Source: Mucilaginibacter boryungensis
GTDB lineage: Bacteria > Bacteroidota > Bacteroidia > Sphingobacteriales > Sphingobacteriaceae
Direction: 5' to 3'
Assembly: GCF_015221995.1 (NCBI RefSeq)
Contig: NZ_JADFFM010000001.1
Location: 2,914,001-2,978,000, forward strand
DNA: 64,000 nucleotides
The notes below the pieces were generated by a model. The model was not told the DNA's origin, made no database searches, and worked only from the letters and a program-made list of their open reading frames with translations. Shown here piece by piece: positions 46,085 to 54,316 of this stretch. The position numbers and the translations under genes are program-made. Positions within the stretch are counted from its first letter, which is position 1; every line of letters starts with the position of its first letter.

Positions 46085-49000
46085 TTAGTTTTCGGTTGTA
46101 GTGTCTGGTGCTGTCATTTGTTCGGGTTCGGTTGACATTTTTGATTTGGAATTGGGGTCCGCTTGTTCTTTTTCAGGAACAATACTTTTGATATACCCTT
46201 TTTTAATCAGGAACGGAATAACATGTTTACCTGCCAAATGCACAGCATCGGCCGACCCCTTTGTTGATTCGATACGGATACACACCACGATGTTGCCGGG
46301 GCTTTTAACCATTGGCGCAAAAAACACGTACCAACCATCGTTAATACTTTCTTTTTTCCAGATCCGCTCGGGAGTACCGGTTTTACCCGCAACGCTCAGT
46401 CCTAATATGGGTACCTTTGGCGCGCTCTGCTCTATCATATACTGCGTCAGCAATGAAGTATACTGCGGGTCATTAGCCAGCTTTATACTGCCTTTAACGG
46501 GCTGTACAGTATCACTAACCTTCAATACAAAACGGTTAGCAACTAATTCGCCATTATTAGCCACGCCCGATACCAGCCTGGCCACAGCAGCCGGTGTAGC
46601 TATTAACTCACCCTGGCCCCAGGCCATACCTGAGATCCCTTTGGCACGAGTACGCCGGATGTTGTTAGGATCGTACCGCGGTTTGGTATTAAACTCTGTT
46701 TTTCGCCAAAGTTCCAGCCATTTCTCTTCCTGTCCGGCATTGTCTGGTTGTTTCCCATAAAAATAGCCGCCAACGCCATGTAGAAACATCCCGGTTTTTA
46801 AATAAAGGGCAGCCATATCTTCCTGCAAATGCTCCTGATTAGCTAACTTAATAAAGTACACATTGTTTGATTTGGCTATAGCCCTCTCTAATGTGATCAC
46901 GCCAGTCTCATCCGGCTCTATCCCTTTAGTGCGGATACGTTCCCACATCGCTACATTGAATTTTTTATTTGCCGCTTCCAAACCAAGTTTATTAAACGCG
47001 GCCATGGCAGTTAATACTTTAGCGGTCGAGCCGGGCTGGGTGGCGTATGTGAAGCCCAGGTCGCTGGTAGTCATCCATTGCGAAAGCTTATTCTGTTCGT
47101 TCACCGGCATGGTCAGTTGGTCCCAGTTATGCACCGGCGGCAGCGGATAAACCGCTGATGCCAGCACATCGCCGGTGTTGGGCATCATAATTACTACCGA
47201 TACCCGGTTATCATATAATGAAGTATCGGTAGCTATAGACTTTTGGATACTGGTTTGCAAATTGGCATCTACGGTTAACTGCACATCGCGGTTACGCTTT
47301 TTAAAGGCTTCAACCTCGCTGCTGTTAATCCCGGCTATCAATAGCGGCGCCAGCGCGCTGTAATCCTTTTTGCTTACCGACATTTCTTTCACCCCGCGCG
47401 GCAAAAAACGGTCTTCCTGGTAGCGGCTGGCGTGGGTGTTATAATTGGCTATAGGCATTTTAAACCCGCGTAACTCGGCCGCGTGCTCATATTCGGCAAA
47501 GTAACCATTGGTGCTGCCATTAAATACCCCGGTGTTAACGTCGCCTACCCAAAAGAACATCTGCTCCTCAAACGGATAGTAACGCGTTACACGCTTGTGC
47601 ATGGCCGAATCAAGGTTATAATTACTAATACCCGATGTATCCAACAGCTTCCGCTGTTGCTGTATCAACTGCGGATTGCTGGTAGCCAAAACTCGTCCTT
47701 CCCTATCATATAAAGTGCCCGCCTGAAGTTTATTCATTAAAATAGCAATGCGCGGATTGTAGCTAAACATCCTGCCCCCGCTACGGTCGGCCACCAGCGA
47801 TGGTTTTACTATCCATTTGGCATTATTAAACAAATAGCGCGATACATTAACCGTAAGCAGCAGTATACCAATACAAGCCATTATTAACGCTGGCACCAGG
47901 TTTCTGTCCTGCTGTTTAGTAATAAAACTCATTTGCACAGGTGTGCCTTTTACTTTCGATGCTGACAATAGGAAACCAGCGGCTAAAAAATTGACAACCA
48001 ACGATGAACCGCCATAACTTTGAAATGGCAGCGATACGCCCGATAATGGTAAAGCACCCGTTGAACCGCCTGCTATTAGCAAAAACTGCACAAACGTACA
48101 TATGCCAATACCGGCGCACAAGTAGAATAAAAACGGCGTACCCGTTTGCCGGCCTATAATAATAGCCCGGTGAAGGTACAGCAGGAATATCAGAAAGATG
48201 CATATAATACCCGTCCAACCAAATTCCTCGCCAATTGATGGCAGTATCATATCGGTATGTGCCTCTGGGATGGTTTTGGCAAAGCCTTCGCCAATACCCT
48301 GGCCGGTAATGCCGCCACTTGCCATTGCCCAAAGGCCATTAGCTACCTGATCACCACCGTAAACTTCATTATCCCAGGCGTTTTGCCAAATGGCTTTCCT
48401 ATCAACTAAACGTTGTACAGGGCCGGGTATTAGTTTATCCAGATGCGGGATTTTATCAATGGTTAAAAACCCTGCGATAATGATCAAAGCCATAATAGCC
48501 GATTCGCTAAGCTGCTTACGTTTCAGCAACGTTACTGCAACCAACATGGCTACAGTTAGCAAGGCCGAAAGCCATACGTTTTTAAATATCCAGGTAACCA
48601 GTACATAAAAAATTACCGATGCGGCCATAAACATAAAATCACCACGCGCGAAGGAGAACAGGATAATAAATGTAAAGCAGATAACGATAGCCGGCCCTAA
48701 GTCGCCCAGCATCAGGAACAGAAAAAGGGCAATGCCTATGGCTATTACTGCAAATGAAAAAAACGAGAAACGTTTTTTCCAACTGGCATATTCGCTAATA
48801 AATTTTTCGTTGGTAGCAAAAAAGCCCGCCAGGAAAACGATCACTAAATATTTTACAATTTCGCTGGGCTGAAAACCAAACAGGTTTACTTTAACGCCAC
48901 TACCTTCCGGCCCTGATCCAAAACGAATAGTTAAGGCCAGCAATCCGATAGCTATAATGATCCATGGCCAGCCATTGGCCGCTTTGCGATTATTTTTAAA

Positions 49001-50230
49001 TACCAATAACCTGTACAGATTGGAATCGACCGTAAACCTGCGTAAATTAAATAGCAGCATTAACATCATCGCAAAAAAGCCCATACCCAGGTACATTAAC
49101 GAATCCTTAACGAGGAACCTGTCGCGTAATGGATCCTGCAGGCTTAATAAGGTTAGAAAGGACAAACCTGTAAGCACCATGATAAACGGTAGTATCAACT
49201 GATCGGCCGTACTAAATTTCCAGCTGAGCAATAAATGGGCGAGTGCAAAGCATCCAAAAAAGCAGCCTGCAACCACCATGAACCAAAAGTTAAATTCGGC
49301 TGGTGTACGGATCATAAAGGCTTTTTCTTTTTTCAGGATACTGAAATCACGGGTTGATAATAACCTGATGGTATGGGGCGAACGTGAGAAGTTGAATATC
49401 TCATCATTATCCAGGTTTTCGGTACCTGAAGATCGCCCGAATTGATACCCGGGCTGTAACGGTAAAACTTCGAATGCCTTACCGGCAGGGAGATTTTTAA
49501 ACATATAATTTCCCCTATCGTCGGTGCGCGCAAAGGCAGTTAAGGTTTGCAGATGAGTTTTTTTTTGCTCATCTAATATATACTCCTTTTTAAAACCCGG
49601 CCCCTGCTCAATCTTTTTATTTAACTGGTCGGCTTCCTCGTCATTATAAGTACTGTCCTGGGGCAATATCATTTGCAGCCGGACCAGCACACCGGCAACA
49701 GGCAGTTTCTTTTCAAGCACCGTCCCGCTTATGGCCTTACCATCCATGCCCACATCGGTAACAGCCGGCAAAACGGGTGGTTTAGCTTTTTCCTGGACGA
49801 AACGTAAGGAATCGTCACCTGTATAACCAAGTAACGACCGCGAAACCAGCACACGCTGCTGAAACGACTTACCCCCTTTGGCCATTGCTTCATCAGCATC
49901 AACATAAAATTTCTTTTTATTGATATCACCAATGTTTTCAAACCTGTCCCCCGCCTTTACACGATCTCCGATCACTTTTTCTATCAGGTCGATATCGCGT
50001 TTATCTTCAAAATAATATCCTTTTTCAAGCAGCGTGCGGATGTTTCTTGCCGGGTTTTTCGCATTCAGGTTCACCATCGAGCCATCCTGCATGCGCCTAT
50101 CCACATCGGTAAAGTTTTTTTGTTCGATATAAAATAGCCGGACAAACAACAGCCCTAATACTGCTGCAATTACCAACAGGAACACGCGTTCTTTTTTCCT
50201 GCTAACAGACGCTGGTATTTCTTGTTCCAT
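46085..50230 (-). CDS. SEDS (RodA/FtsW) glycosyltransferase fused to penicillin-binding transpeptidase
   Basis: This 1381-residue protein joins two normally separate cell-wall enzymes. A first membrane helix (15-36) leads into an extracytoplasmic region (about 37-310) with a carboxypeptidase-regulatory-like beta fold near 165-290 (TDDRGNYMFKNLPAGKAFEV). Next comes a multi-helix SEDS polymerase (about 313-775) with FGFQPSEIVKYL (Glu457), MLGDLGPAIVI, EAHTDMILPSIGEEFGWTG and GVSLPFQSYGGSS. A further helix near 785-805 acts as the PBP anchor, followed by a class B-like PBP whose transpeptidase motifs are complete: S1068-T-A-K1071, S1121-N-N and K1283-T-G. It should polymerise and cross-link glycan in one chain. 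Its ATG overlaps the PP2C stop (TAATG), implying translational coupling. Confidence 0.93.
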   Translation of the reverse strand: MEQEIPASVSRKKERVFLLVIAAVLGLLFVRLFYIEQKNFTDVDRRMQDGSMVNLNAKNPARNIRTLLEKGYYFEDKRDIDLIEKVIGDRVKAGDRFENIGDINKKKFYVDADEAMAKGGKSFQQRVLVSRSLLGYTGDDSLRFVQEKAKPPVLPAVTDVGMDGKAISGTVLEKKLPVAGVLVRLQMILPQDSTYNDEEADQLNKKIEQGPGFKKEYILDEQKKTHLQTLTAFARTDDRGNYMFKNLPAGKAFEVLPLQPGYQFGRSSGTENLDNDEIFNFSRSPHTIRLLSTRDFSILKKEKAFMIRTPAEFNFWFMVVAGCFFGCFALAHLLLSWKFSTADQLILPFIMVLTGLSFLTLLSLQDPLRDRFLVKDSLMYLGMGFFAMMLMLLFNLRRFTVDSNLYRLLVFKNNRKAANGWPWIIIAIGLLALTIRFGSGPEGSGVKVNLFGFQPSEIVKYLVIVFLAGFFATNEKFISEYASWKKRFSFFSFAVIAIGIALFLFLMLGDLGPAIVICFTFIILFSFARGDFMFMAASVIFYVLVTWIFKNVWLSALLTVAMLVAVTLLKRKQLSESAIMALIIIAGFLTIDKIPHLDKLIPGPVQRLVDRKAIWQNAWDNEVYGGDQVANGLWAMASGGITGQGIGEGFAKTIPEAHTDMILPSIGEEFGWTGIICIFLIFLLYLHRAIIIGRQTGTPFLFYLCAGIGICTFVQFLLIAGGSTGALPLSGVSLPFQSYGGSSLVVNFLAAGFLLSASKVKGTPVQMSFITKQQDRNLVPALIMACIGILLLTVNVSRYLFNNAKWIVKPSLVADRSGGRMFSYNPRIAILMNKLQAGTLYDREGRVLATSNPQLIQQQRKLLDTSGISNYNLDSAMHKRVTRYYPFEEQMFFWVGDVNTGVFNGSTNGYFAEYEHAAELRGFKMPIANYNTHASRYQEDRFLPRGVKEMSVSKKDYSALAPLLIAGINSSEVEAFKKRNRDVQLTVDANLQTSIQKSIATDTSLYDNRVSVVIMMPNTGDVLASAVYPLPPVHNWDQLTMPVNEQNKLSQWMTTSDLGFTYATQPGSTAKVLTAMAAFNKLGLEAANKKFNVAMWERIRTKGIEPDETGVITLERAIAKSNNVYFIKLANQEHLQEDMAALYLKTGMFLHGVGGYFYGKQPDNAGQEEKWLELWRKTEFNTKPRYDPNNIRRTRAKGISGMAWGQGELIATPAAVARLVSGVANNGELVANRFVLKVSDTVQPVKGSIKLANDPQYTSLLTQYMIEQSAPKVPILGLSVAGKTGTPERIWKKESINDGWYVFFAPMVKSPGNIVVCIRIESTKGSADAVHLAGKHVIPFLIKKGYIKSIVPEKEQADPNSKSKMSTEPEQMTAPDTTTEN

Positions 50231-51669
50231 TATTTTTGTTTGTGGGTTACCGGTATGGAATCAACTTTAAATATTTGCGCCGGGATACTTCCACTGGTGT
50301 ATTTACCTTTAATAGTAAATAAATTTTTAATGGCGTTGGTACAGTTGATGAACCTTATATTTTTTAATAGCAGCGCATTGTTGTAGGCCGTAACACCTGT
50401 TTGAAAATTACTGACAGCAAGGCTATCCAGCATAACCAATTTACATTTAGGCGAAAGGGTAAATGCCGCACCTTTATAGCCACTATCACTTTGTAGCCGG
50501 ATATCGCCTTTGGTTTTAATAAACAAAGTGTCTTTATTTATCTTAATGGGCTGACTAATAATGATAGGCGCAGTAAAAGCAGTATCGGAAAGGAGTAATA
50601 AGTTGCCTTTCAAGCCATCGATAGCATTTTGCAGCTTAACTTCTAATTTACTTAAAGGCCTCCTGATTGGCTGTGGGGCGGGTTTCGTCGCTGGTTCTGA
50701 ATCGGCTTTACGCTGGCTGAATTGCCAAATAGTTGTTGACAAAAACACTAAAGCAAGGAGAGCGAATATCACTGCAACCCAATTACTTCGTTTAGCAGGA
50801 ACCACATGTTGCTGCCCGGTTGTTGAAACAGGTGTTTTAATAATCATTGGCTCAGCTATATCGGGCCGTTCATTTTTTTTTTGATTACCTGTCGGCATAG
50901 TCGCGTTATGTGTTGTTGTTTGCTTGCTGTTCTTTACAAGGACAACAGTTATATTATCTTTTCCGCCGTTATTATTTGCTGCTGCTATCAATTCACGGCA
51001 TTTATCTTTTAAGCCGTTGCTATTGTTAAGTATATTACTCATCTCGGATTTACTAACCATATCGGTTAATCCATCGCTACAAAGCAAAAGCATGTCGCCG
51101 GGTAAAAAAGGTGACTGTCCTGTTTCGATATATTCCGTGTCGCGGCCTAAATTAGCTTCAAAACCAAGCGCCTTATTAATTTCATTGCGCTTTGGATGTG
51201 TCATAGCAGCTTTTTCATCCAAGCGGCCAGAATCTTCTAAAAAACCAACAAACGATTGATCGCGGGAGATTTTTACCAGTGACTGATCGCGCAACAGATA
51301 TAGACGGGTGTCGCCCACATGCACGTAATAAAATTGATTTTGTTCAACATCTACCAGCGCCAGGGTGGCTACACAGGCCATACTTTCGTGTTCTTTTACC
51401 TGCTTTTTTTCGTCTAATATTTTTTGGTTGGCCAGGTTAAAACAGTCTATCATCATCGGGATCACCTCGCCCGATGGTTTGCCAAGCCTTTGCAATATAG
51501 ATTCGCGGGCCAAAGCGGCCGCAATTTCTCCGCCTGAATAGCCACCCACACCATCAATAACGCAGGCAATAATAAATTTGCCGTTAGCACTTTGCTGCGC
51601 GATAAAGGTATCCTCGTTATTTTTTCGCTCGTTACCGATATCGGTTAAGCCATAAAACTGATCAGTCAT
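50230..51669 (-). CDS. PP2C-type Ser/Thr phosphatase with extracytoplasmic beta-helix-like domain
   Basis: The 479-residue protein has a cytoplasmic PP2C domain (1-245) with all metal motifs: RKNNEDTF (Asp20), IDGVGG (Asp39, Gly40), HVGDTRLY, CSDGLTD (Asp198) and GGKDNITVV (Asp237). A linker and one membrane helix (296-316) follow, then about 160 residues outside that look like a short right-handed beta-helix (IRLQSDSGYKGAAFTLSPKC, LAVSNFQTGVTAYNNALLLK). By analogy with PstP it reverses the neighbouring kinases. The outside domain may sense the envelope, a job usually given to kinase PASTA domains. Translation is coupled to the SEDS-PBP gene and overlaps the small ORF upstream. Confidence 0.92.
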   Translation of the reverse strand: MTDQFYGLTDIGNERKNNEDTFIAQQSANGKFIIACVIDGVGGYSGGEIAAALARESILQRLGKPSGEVIPMMIDCFNLANQKILDEKKQVKEHESMACVATLALVDVEQNQFYYVHVGDTRLYLLRDQSLVKISRDQSFVGFLEDSGRLDEKAAMTHPKRNEINKALGFEANLGRDTEYIETGQSPFLPGDMLLLCSDGLTDMVSKSEMSNILNNSNGLKDKCRELIAAANNNGGKDNITVVLVKNSKQTTTHNATMPTGNQKKNERPDIAEPMIIKTPVSTTGQQHVVPAKRSNWVAVIFALLALVFLSTTIWQFSQRKADSEPATKPAPQPIRRPLSKLEVKLQNAIDGLKGNLLLLSDTAFTAPIIISQPIKINKDTLFIKTKGDIRLQSDSGYKGAAFTLSPKCKLVMLDSLAVSNFQTGVTAYNNALLLKNIRFINCTNAIKNLFTIKGKYTSGSIPAQIFKVDSIPVTHKQK

Positions 51670-51760
51670 TGGTTTTGCGCGAGTTTTTAATATCGTAAAA
51701 ATGAGTTATTAATAACAATACAACTATAACCAGTAACCCGGCGGACAATACTTGCGACAT
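51662..51760 (-). CDS. 32-residue single-pass membrane peptide
   Basis: Between the FHA-like gene (stop at 51765) and the PP2C gene (start 51669) lies an ATG-to-TGA frame of 32 codons. It encodes one hydrophobic helix (VLSAGLLVIVVLLLITHFY) with a charged C-terminal tail (DIKNSRKTND). It starts 4 bp after the upstream stop and overlaps the PP2C start by 8 bp, the packing expected for a real operon gene. Likely a small membrane subunit or regulator of the complex; function unknown. The alternative is a chance frame that merely fills a gap. Confidence 0.6.
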   Translation of the reverse strand: MSQVLSAGLLVIVVLLLITHFYDIKNSRKTND

Positions 51761-51764
51761 AGGC

Positions 51765-52715
51765 TTATGATTTAAAAATATTGACCCCTATAATCCCGTT
51801 TAGTAATATTTTTGAATTTACAGGCAATTCGACCCACGATGGTGAGTTAACATCGCTTCTTTGTACCTCATTTTCGTTTAGTATGGTACGTTCACCAAAT
51901 GATGCCAGATAAAATTTCCCGTCAGATTTATTATACCTGATATGCAAATGCGGGGTGTTTACCCATTCAGTCGGGATTTTAAAGATATTACTATCTTCAC
52001 GTTCCTCTTCATCCCCTGATACAATGATCTCGTCATCCTGCATTAAATATTCCACCTTTTTACCCGCAAATTGTTTTTCGGGCAGTATGGTTTCAAACCG
52101 TGCAAAACTCTTCTTCCTGTTATCTGCCGGGGCGTCCTCATCATAATCCAGGTCATCAATATAAGGCAGCTCGTAATAGCCTTCGCTATAATAATTAAAC
52201 CCCTTCAATACGTCCTGACTTACATCAAACGTTTGGGCTATGCCTGTTTGCCGCGGAATAAACGTAACCCTTAAATTTTCCTCCTTTTTGGTACTGCCAG
52301 GTAACAATTTACCTATAAAGCCAATATCGCCCCGCTGATAATCGGGATGAGAAACTATACGGAAAACCCATTTAGAGCTTGATGGCACTACAGTTTTACC
52401 CGCCGCACGGTACTGCTTTAGCTGTTCATAAAATTTCTTAACCGTTTCATTTACAATCAGCCCGAAAATACCCTGCTTATTATTCATAAACTCCTGGTAA
52501 TCATCGGGGTTAAAGCTAATAATGTATTCGTGATAAAAAACGATACGTTCGGCGAAAGAAAGCTGACGGATGGAATCGTTAAATTTATCAATTACATAGT
52601 TGTAAACATCATCCGGCGTAAGTGTTTGCTGCTTTTTTGACTTTGAGGTATTTTCACTGGTTAAAAACCAGTCCTGTATCCCCATACGTTGCCAGATAGA
52701 AGTTTTAGGTTCCAT
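51765..52715 (-). CDS. Putative degenerate FHA-like operon protein
   Basis: The 316-residue protein has no signal peptide or membrane helix. Residues ~30-105 are helical (DDVYNYVIDKFNDSIRQLSF), the middle is mixed and acidic (DDLDYDEDAPAD, SGDEEERED), and the last ~70 residues match the tail of an FHA fold (SDGKFYLASFGERTILNENE, WVELPVNSKILLNGIIGVNI). The phosphothreonine-binding Gly-Arg and Ser-x-x-His pairs are not visible, so it may bind without phosphate or be a scaffold. It lies 108 bp downstream of the first kinase gene and is followed after 4 bp by the small membrane ORF. The FHA-like call is by pattern only. Confidence 0.62.
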   Translation of the reverse strand: MEPKTSIWQRMGIQDWFLTSENTSKSKKQQTLTPDDVYNYVIDKFNDSIRQLSFAERIVFYHEYIISFNPDDYQEFMNNKQGIFGLIVNETVKKFYEQLKQYRAAGKTVVPSSSKWVFRIVSHPDYQRGDIGFIGKLLPGSTKKEENLRVTFIPRQTGIAQTFDVSQDVLKGFNYYSEGYYELPYIDDLDYDEDAPADNRKKSFARFETILPEKQFAGKKVEYLMQDDEIIVSGDEEEREDSNIFKIPTEWVNTPHLHIRYNKSDGKFYLASFGERTILNENEVQRSDVNSPSWVELPVNSKILLNGIIGVNIFKS

Positions 52716-52823
52716 GTATATTTAATCTCGGGTTAATAGTGTTTAAACATTGTAATTAACAGGTTCCCTGGACAGATGTTTGAACTATTCATTTTTATTA
52801 ATTAGTGGATACCGTTAAATCAT

Positions 52824-54167
52824 TCAATTATTATCAGGCTGTACTTCTGTACTATCAACCTCCGTGCTATCCGGCTCAGTTGAATTTTTACGCCTGTTTT
52901 TTTCAATATCAGCCTGAATCCCCGCCTTTACAACCGAATCCTGAAGCCGTTTTTTTTCGCGTTGGGCAACAGCATTATTATTTTGTGTGGCTATACTATC
53001 GGCAACCCGGGTTGAGTCGGCTTGCTGTTGTGTGGTCAATATTTCGTTTTGTTTTGGCGCCTTCTTATTATTAAACAACGCATAACCTGTAAACGCCATA
53101 AAACCAATCAATAAGATCATCAATCCCCAAAAAACAGGTTTAGATATCAGCATCATGTTGCTGTCAATCTCGTTATCAACATAGCCGGTATCAACAACCA
53201 CCTCTGCTTCCTGGTTCGTTACAGCTTCGGTAGTTTCTTCTGGTTCTTCCCAACGGATATCAGCAATGCTGTTTTCTATAATGGCATCATGCAATTCCAT
53301 ACCATTAGCGTAACGGTTATCGGGAGATTTTTCCAGGCATTTATAAACTAATTTCAGCAGCCATCCGGGTACCTTCATTTCATGGTCGCGTTGTTTTTTG
53401 GACCAACTGGCGGGGAGGTTTTGTTTGCGCAGTTTCATTAAATCGGGCACCGGCGATTCCATATGGGCTACCATTACGGTGTTGCGTGCAGTTTCTCCAT
53501 TATCTTTTAAAGGAAAGGGTACCGTGCCGGCCAATAGTTCATATAAAATAACGCCGTAACTGTATACATCTGTTTGAAACAGCATTTTTCCTTCATTCTG
53601 CTCGGGGGCCATAAATTCAATAGCGCCGGCATGGCGCATGCTGCTGCGGCGTTCCTCGTCGGACATGATAGACAGGCCAAAATCTAACAGCACGTAATTG
53701 CCTGAATGAATGTTGAACTTTACGTTATTGCTTTTAATATCCCCATGCTTAACGCCAACCCCATGGCAATGGGCCAGCGCGCAGGCTAACTGATCGGCCA
53801 GTTTAACCACATCTTTTAGGGCGAAGATCTTATCATGCGGCTCTGCCAGTAGTTCACCCAGGTCAGGCCCTTCAATAAATTCCATTTCTATAAACGGGAA
53901 CGAACCGCTTTCGGTAATACCCGAGTTAAGTATTTTAACTACATTGGGGTTGGGTACCTCGTTTACCTTTTTTAACTTCTCAACTTCATTCAAAAAGTTA
54001 CGGTAATTCTTATCATCGGTACTTTCGCTATATATAGGTGTGGGCAAAATTTTTACGGCGGTAATGATAGGCCCTATACGCCGCCCTTTGTATACAGAAC
54101 CCTGGCCGCCGGTGCGCAATGCACCCATATTTTCCAGGCCTTCTGTTATTGTAAATACTTTGCTCAT
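52824..54167 (-). CDS. Membrane Ser/Thr protein kinase (copy 2, acidic tail)
   Basis: The 447-residue protein is the first gene of the operon and a paralogue of the kinase at 43977-45281: the first 100 residues differ at only 11 positions by direct comparison, and similarity drops after about residue 290. It keeps RTGGQGSVYKG, the lysine of the AVK motif, HGDIKSNN and DFG, and is also non-RD. A longer acidic linker (EEPEETTEAVTNQEAEVVV) leads to a membrane helix (343-365) and a coiled, Gln/Asp-rich outside tail ending STEVDSTEVQPDNN. The acidic end contrasts with the basic tail of copy 1. No PASTA or sensor domain is present. Confidence 0.92.
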   Translation of the reverse strand: MSKVFTITEGLENMGALRTGGQGSVYKGRRIGPIITAVKILPTPIYSESTDDKNYRNFLNEVEKLKKVNEVPNPNVVKILNSGITESGSFPFIEMEFIEGPDLGELLAEPHDKIFALKDVVKLADQLACALAHCHGVGVKHGDIKSNNVKFNIHSGNYVLLDFGLSIMSDEERRSSMRHAGAIEFMAPEQNEGKMLFQTDVYSYGVILYELLAGTVPFPLKDNGETARNTVMVAHMESPVPDLMKLRKQNLPASWSKKQRDHEMKVPGWLLKLVYKCLEKSPDNRYANGMELHDAIIENSIADIRWEEPEETTEAVTNQEAEVVVDTGYVDNEIDSNMMLISKPVFWGLMILLIGFMAFTGYALFNNKKAPKQNEILTTQQQADSTRVADSIATQNNNAVAQREKKRLQDSVVKAGIQADIEKNRRKNSTEPDSTEVDSTEVQPDNN

Positions 54168-54211
54168 GCCTTTAATAACTGTTAATTCGCATTTAACTTA
54201 TGGAAGCATAA

Positions 54212-54219
54212 CAAAAATA
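54212..54219 (-). promoter_or_regulatory. Candidate -7 promoter element of the kinase/SEDS-PBP operon
   Basis: On the minus strand TATTTTTG matches the Bacteroidota TAnnTTTG -7 element, 44 bp upstream of the first kinase start at 54167. No clear -33 TTG was seen. The remainder of the 149-bp gap to the DUF1015 gene shows nothing else. Confidence 0.5.
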
Positions 54220-54316
54220 ATGTGGTTTATGTTCAGCCTGTTCATAAGTTATCGCAGAATAAATATAAAGATTTCTCTAAGAGTGCTGTGTACTAAATAG
54301 GTACGAAATCGAATCC

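Noticed and set aside
46101-46760. 219-codon plus-strand frame opposite the 3' end of the SEDS-PBP gene
   Set aside because: It is antisense to the transpeptidase domain with intact motifs, has no domain of its own and is a shadow frame.
47916-48332. 138-codon minus-strand frame inside the SEDS-PBP gene
   Set aside because: It is out of frame within the conserved SEDS core; the composition is typical of a shadow of coding DNA.
43977-54167. PASTA or LysM wall-binding domains on the kinases
   Set aside because: The segments after the membrane helices are short and low-complexity; no such repeats were found.
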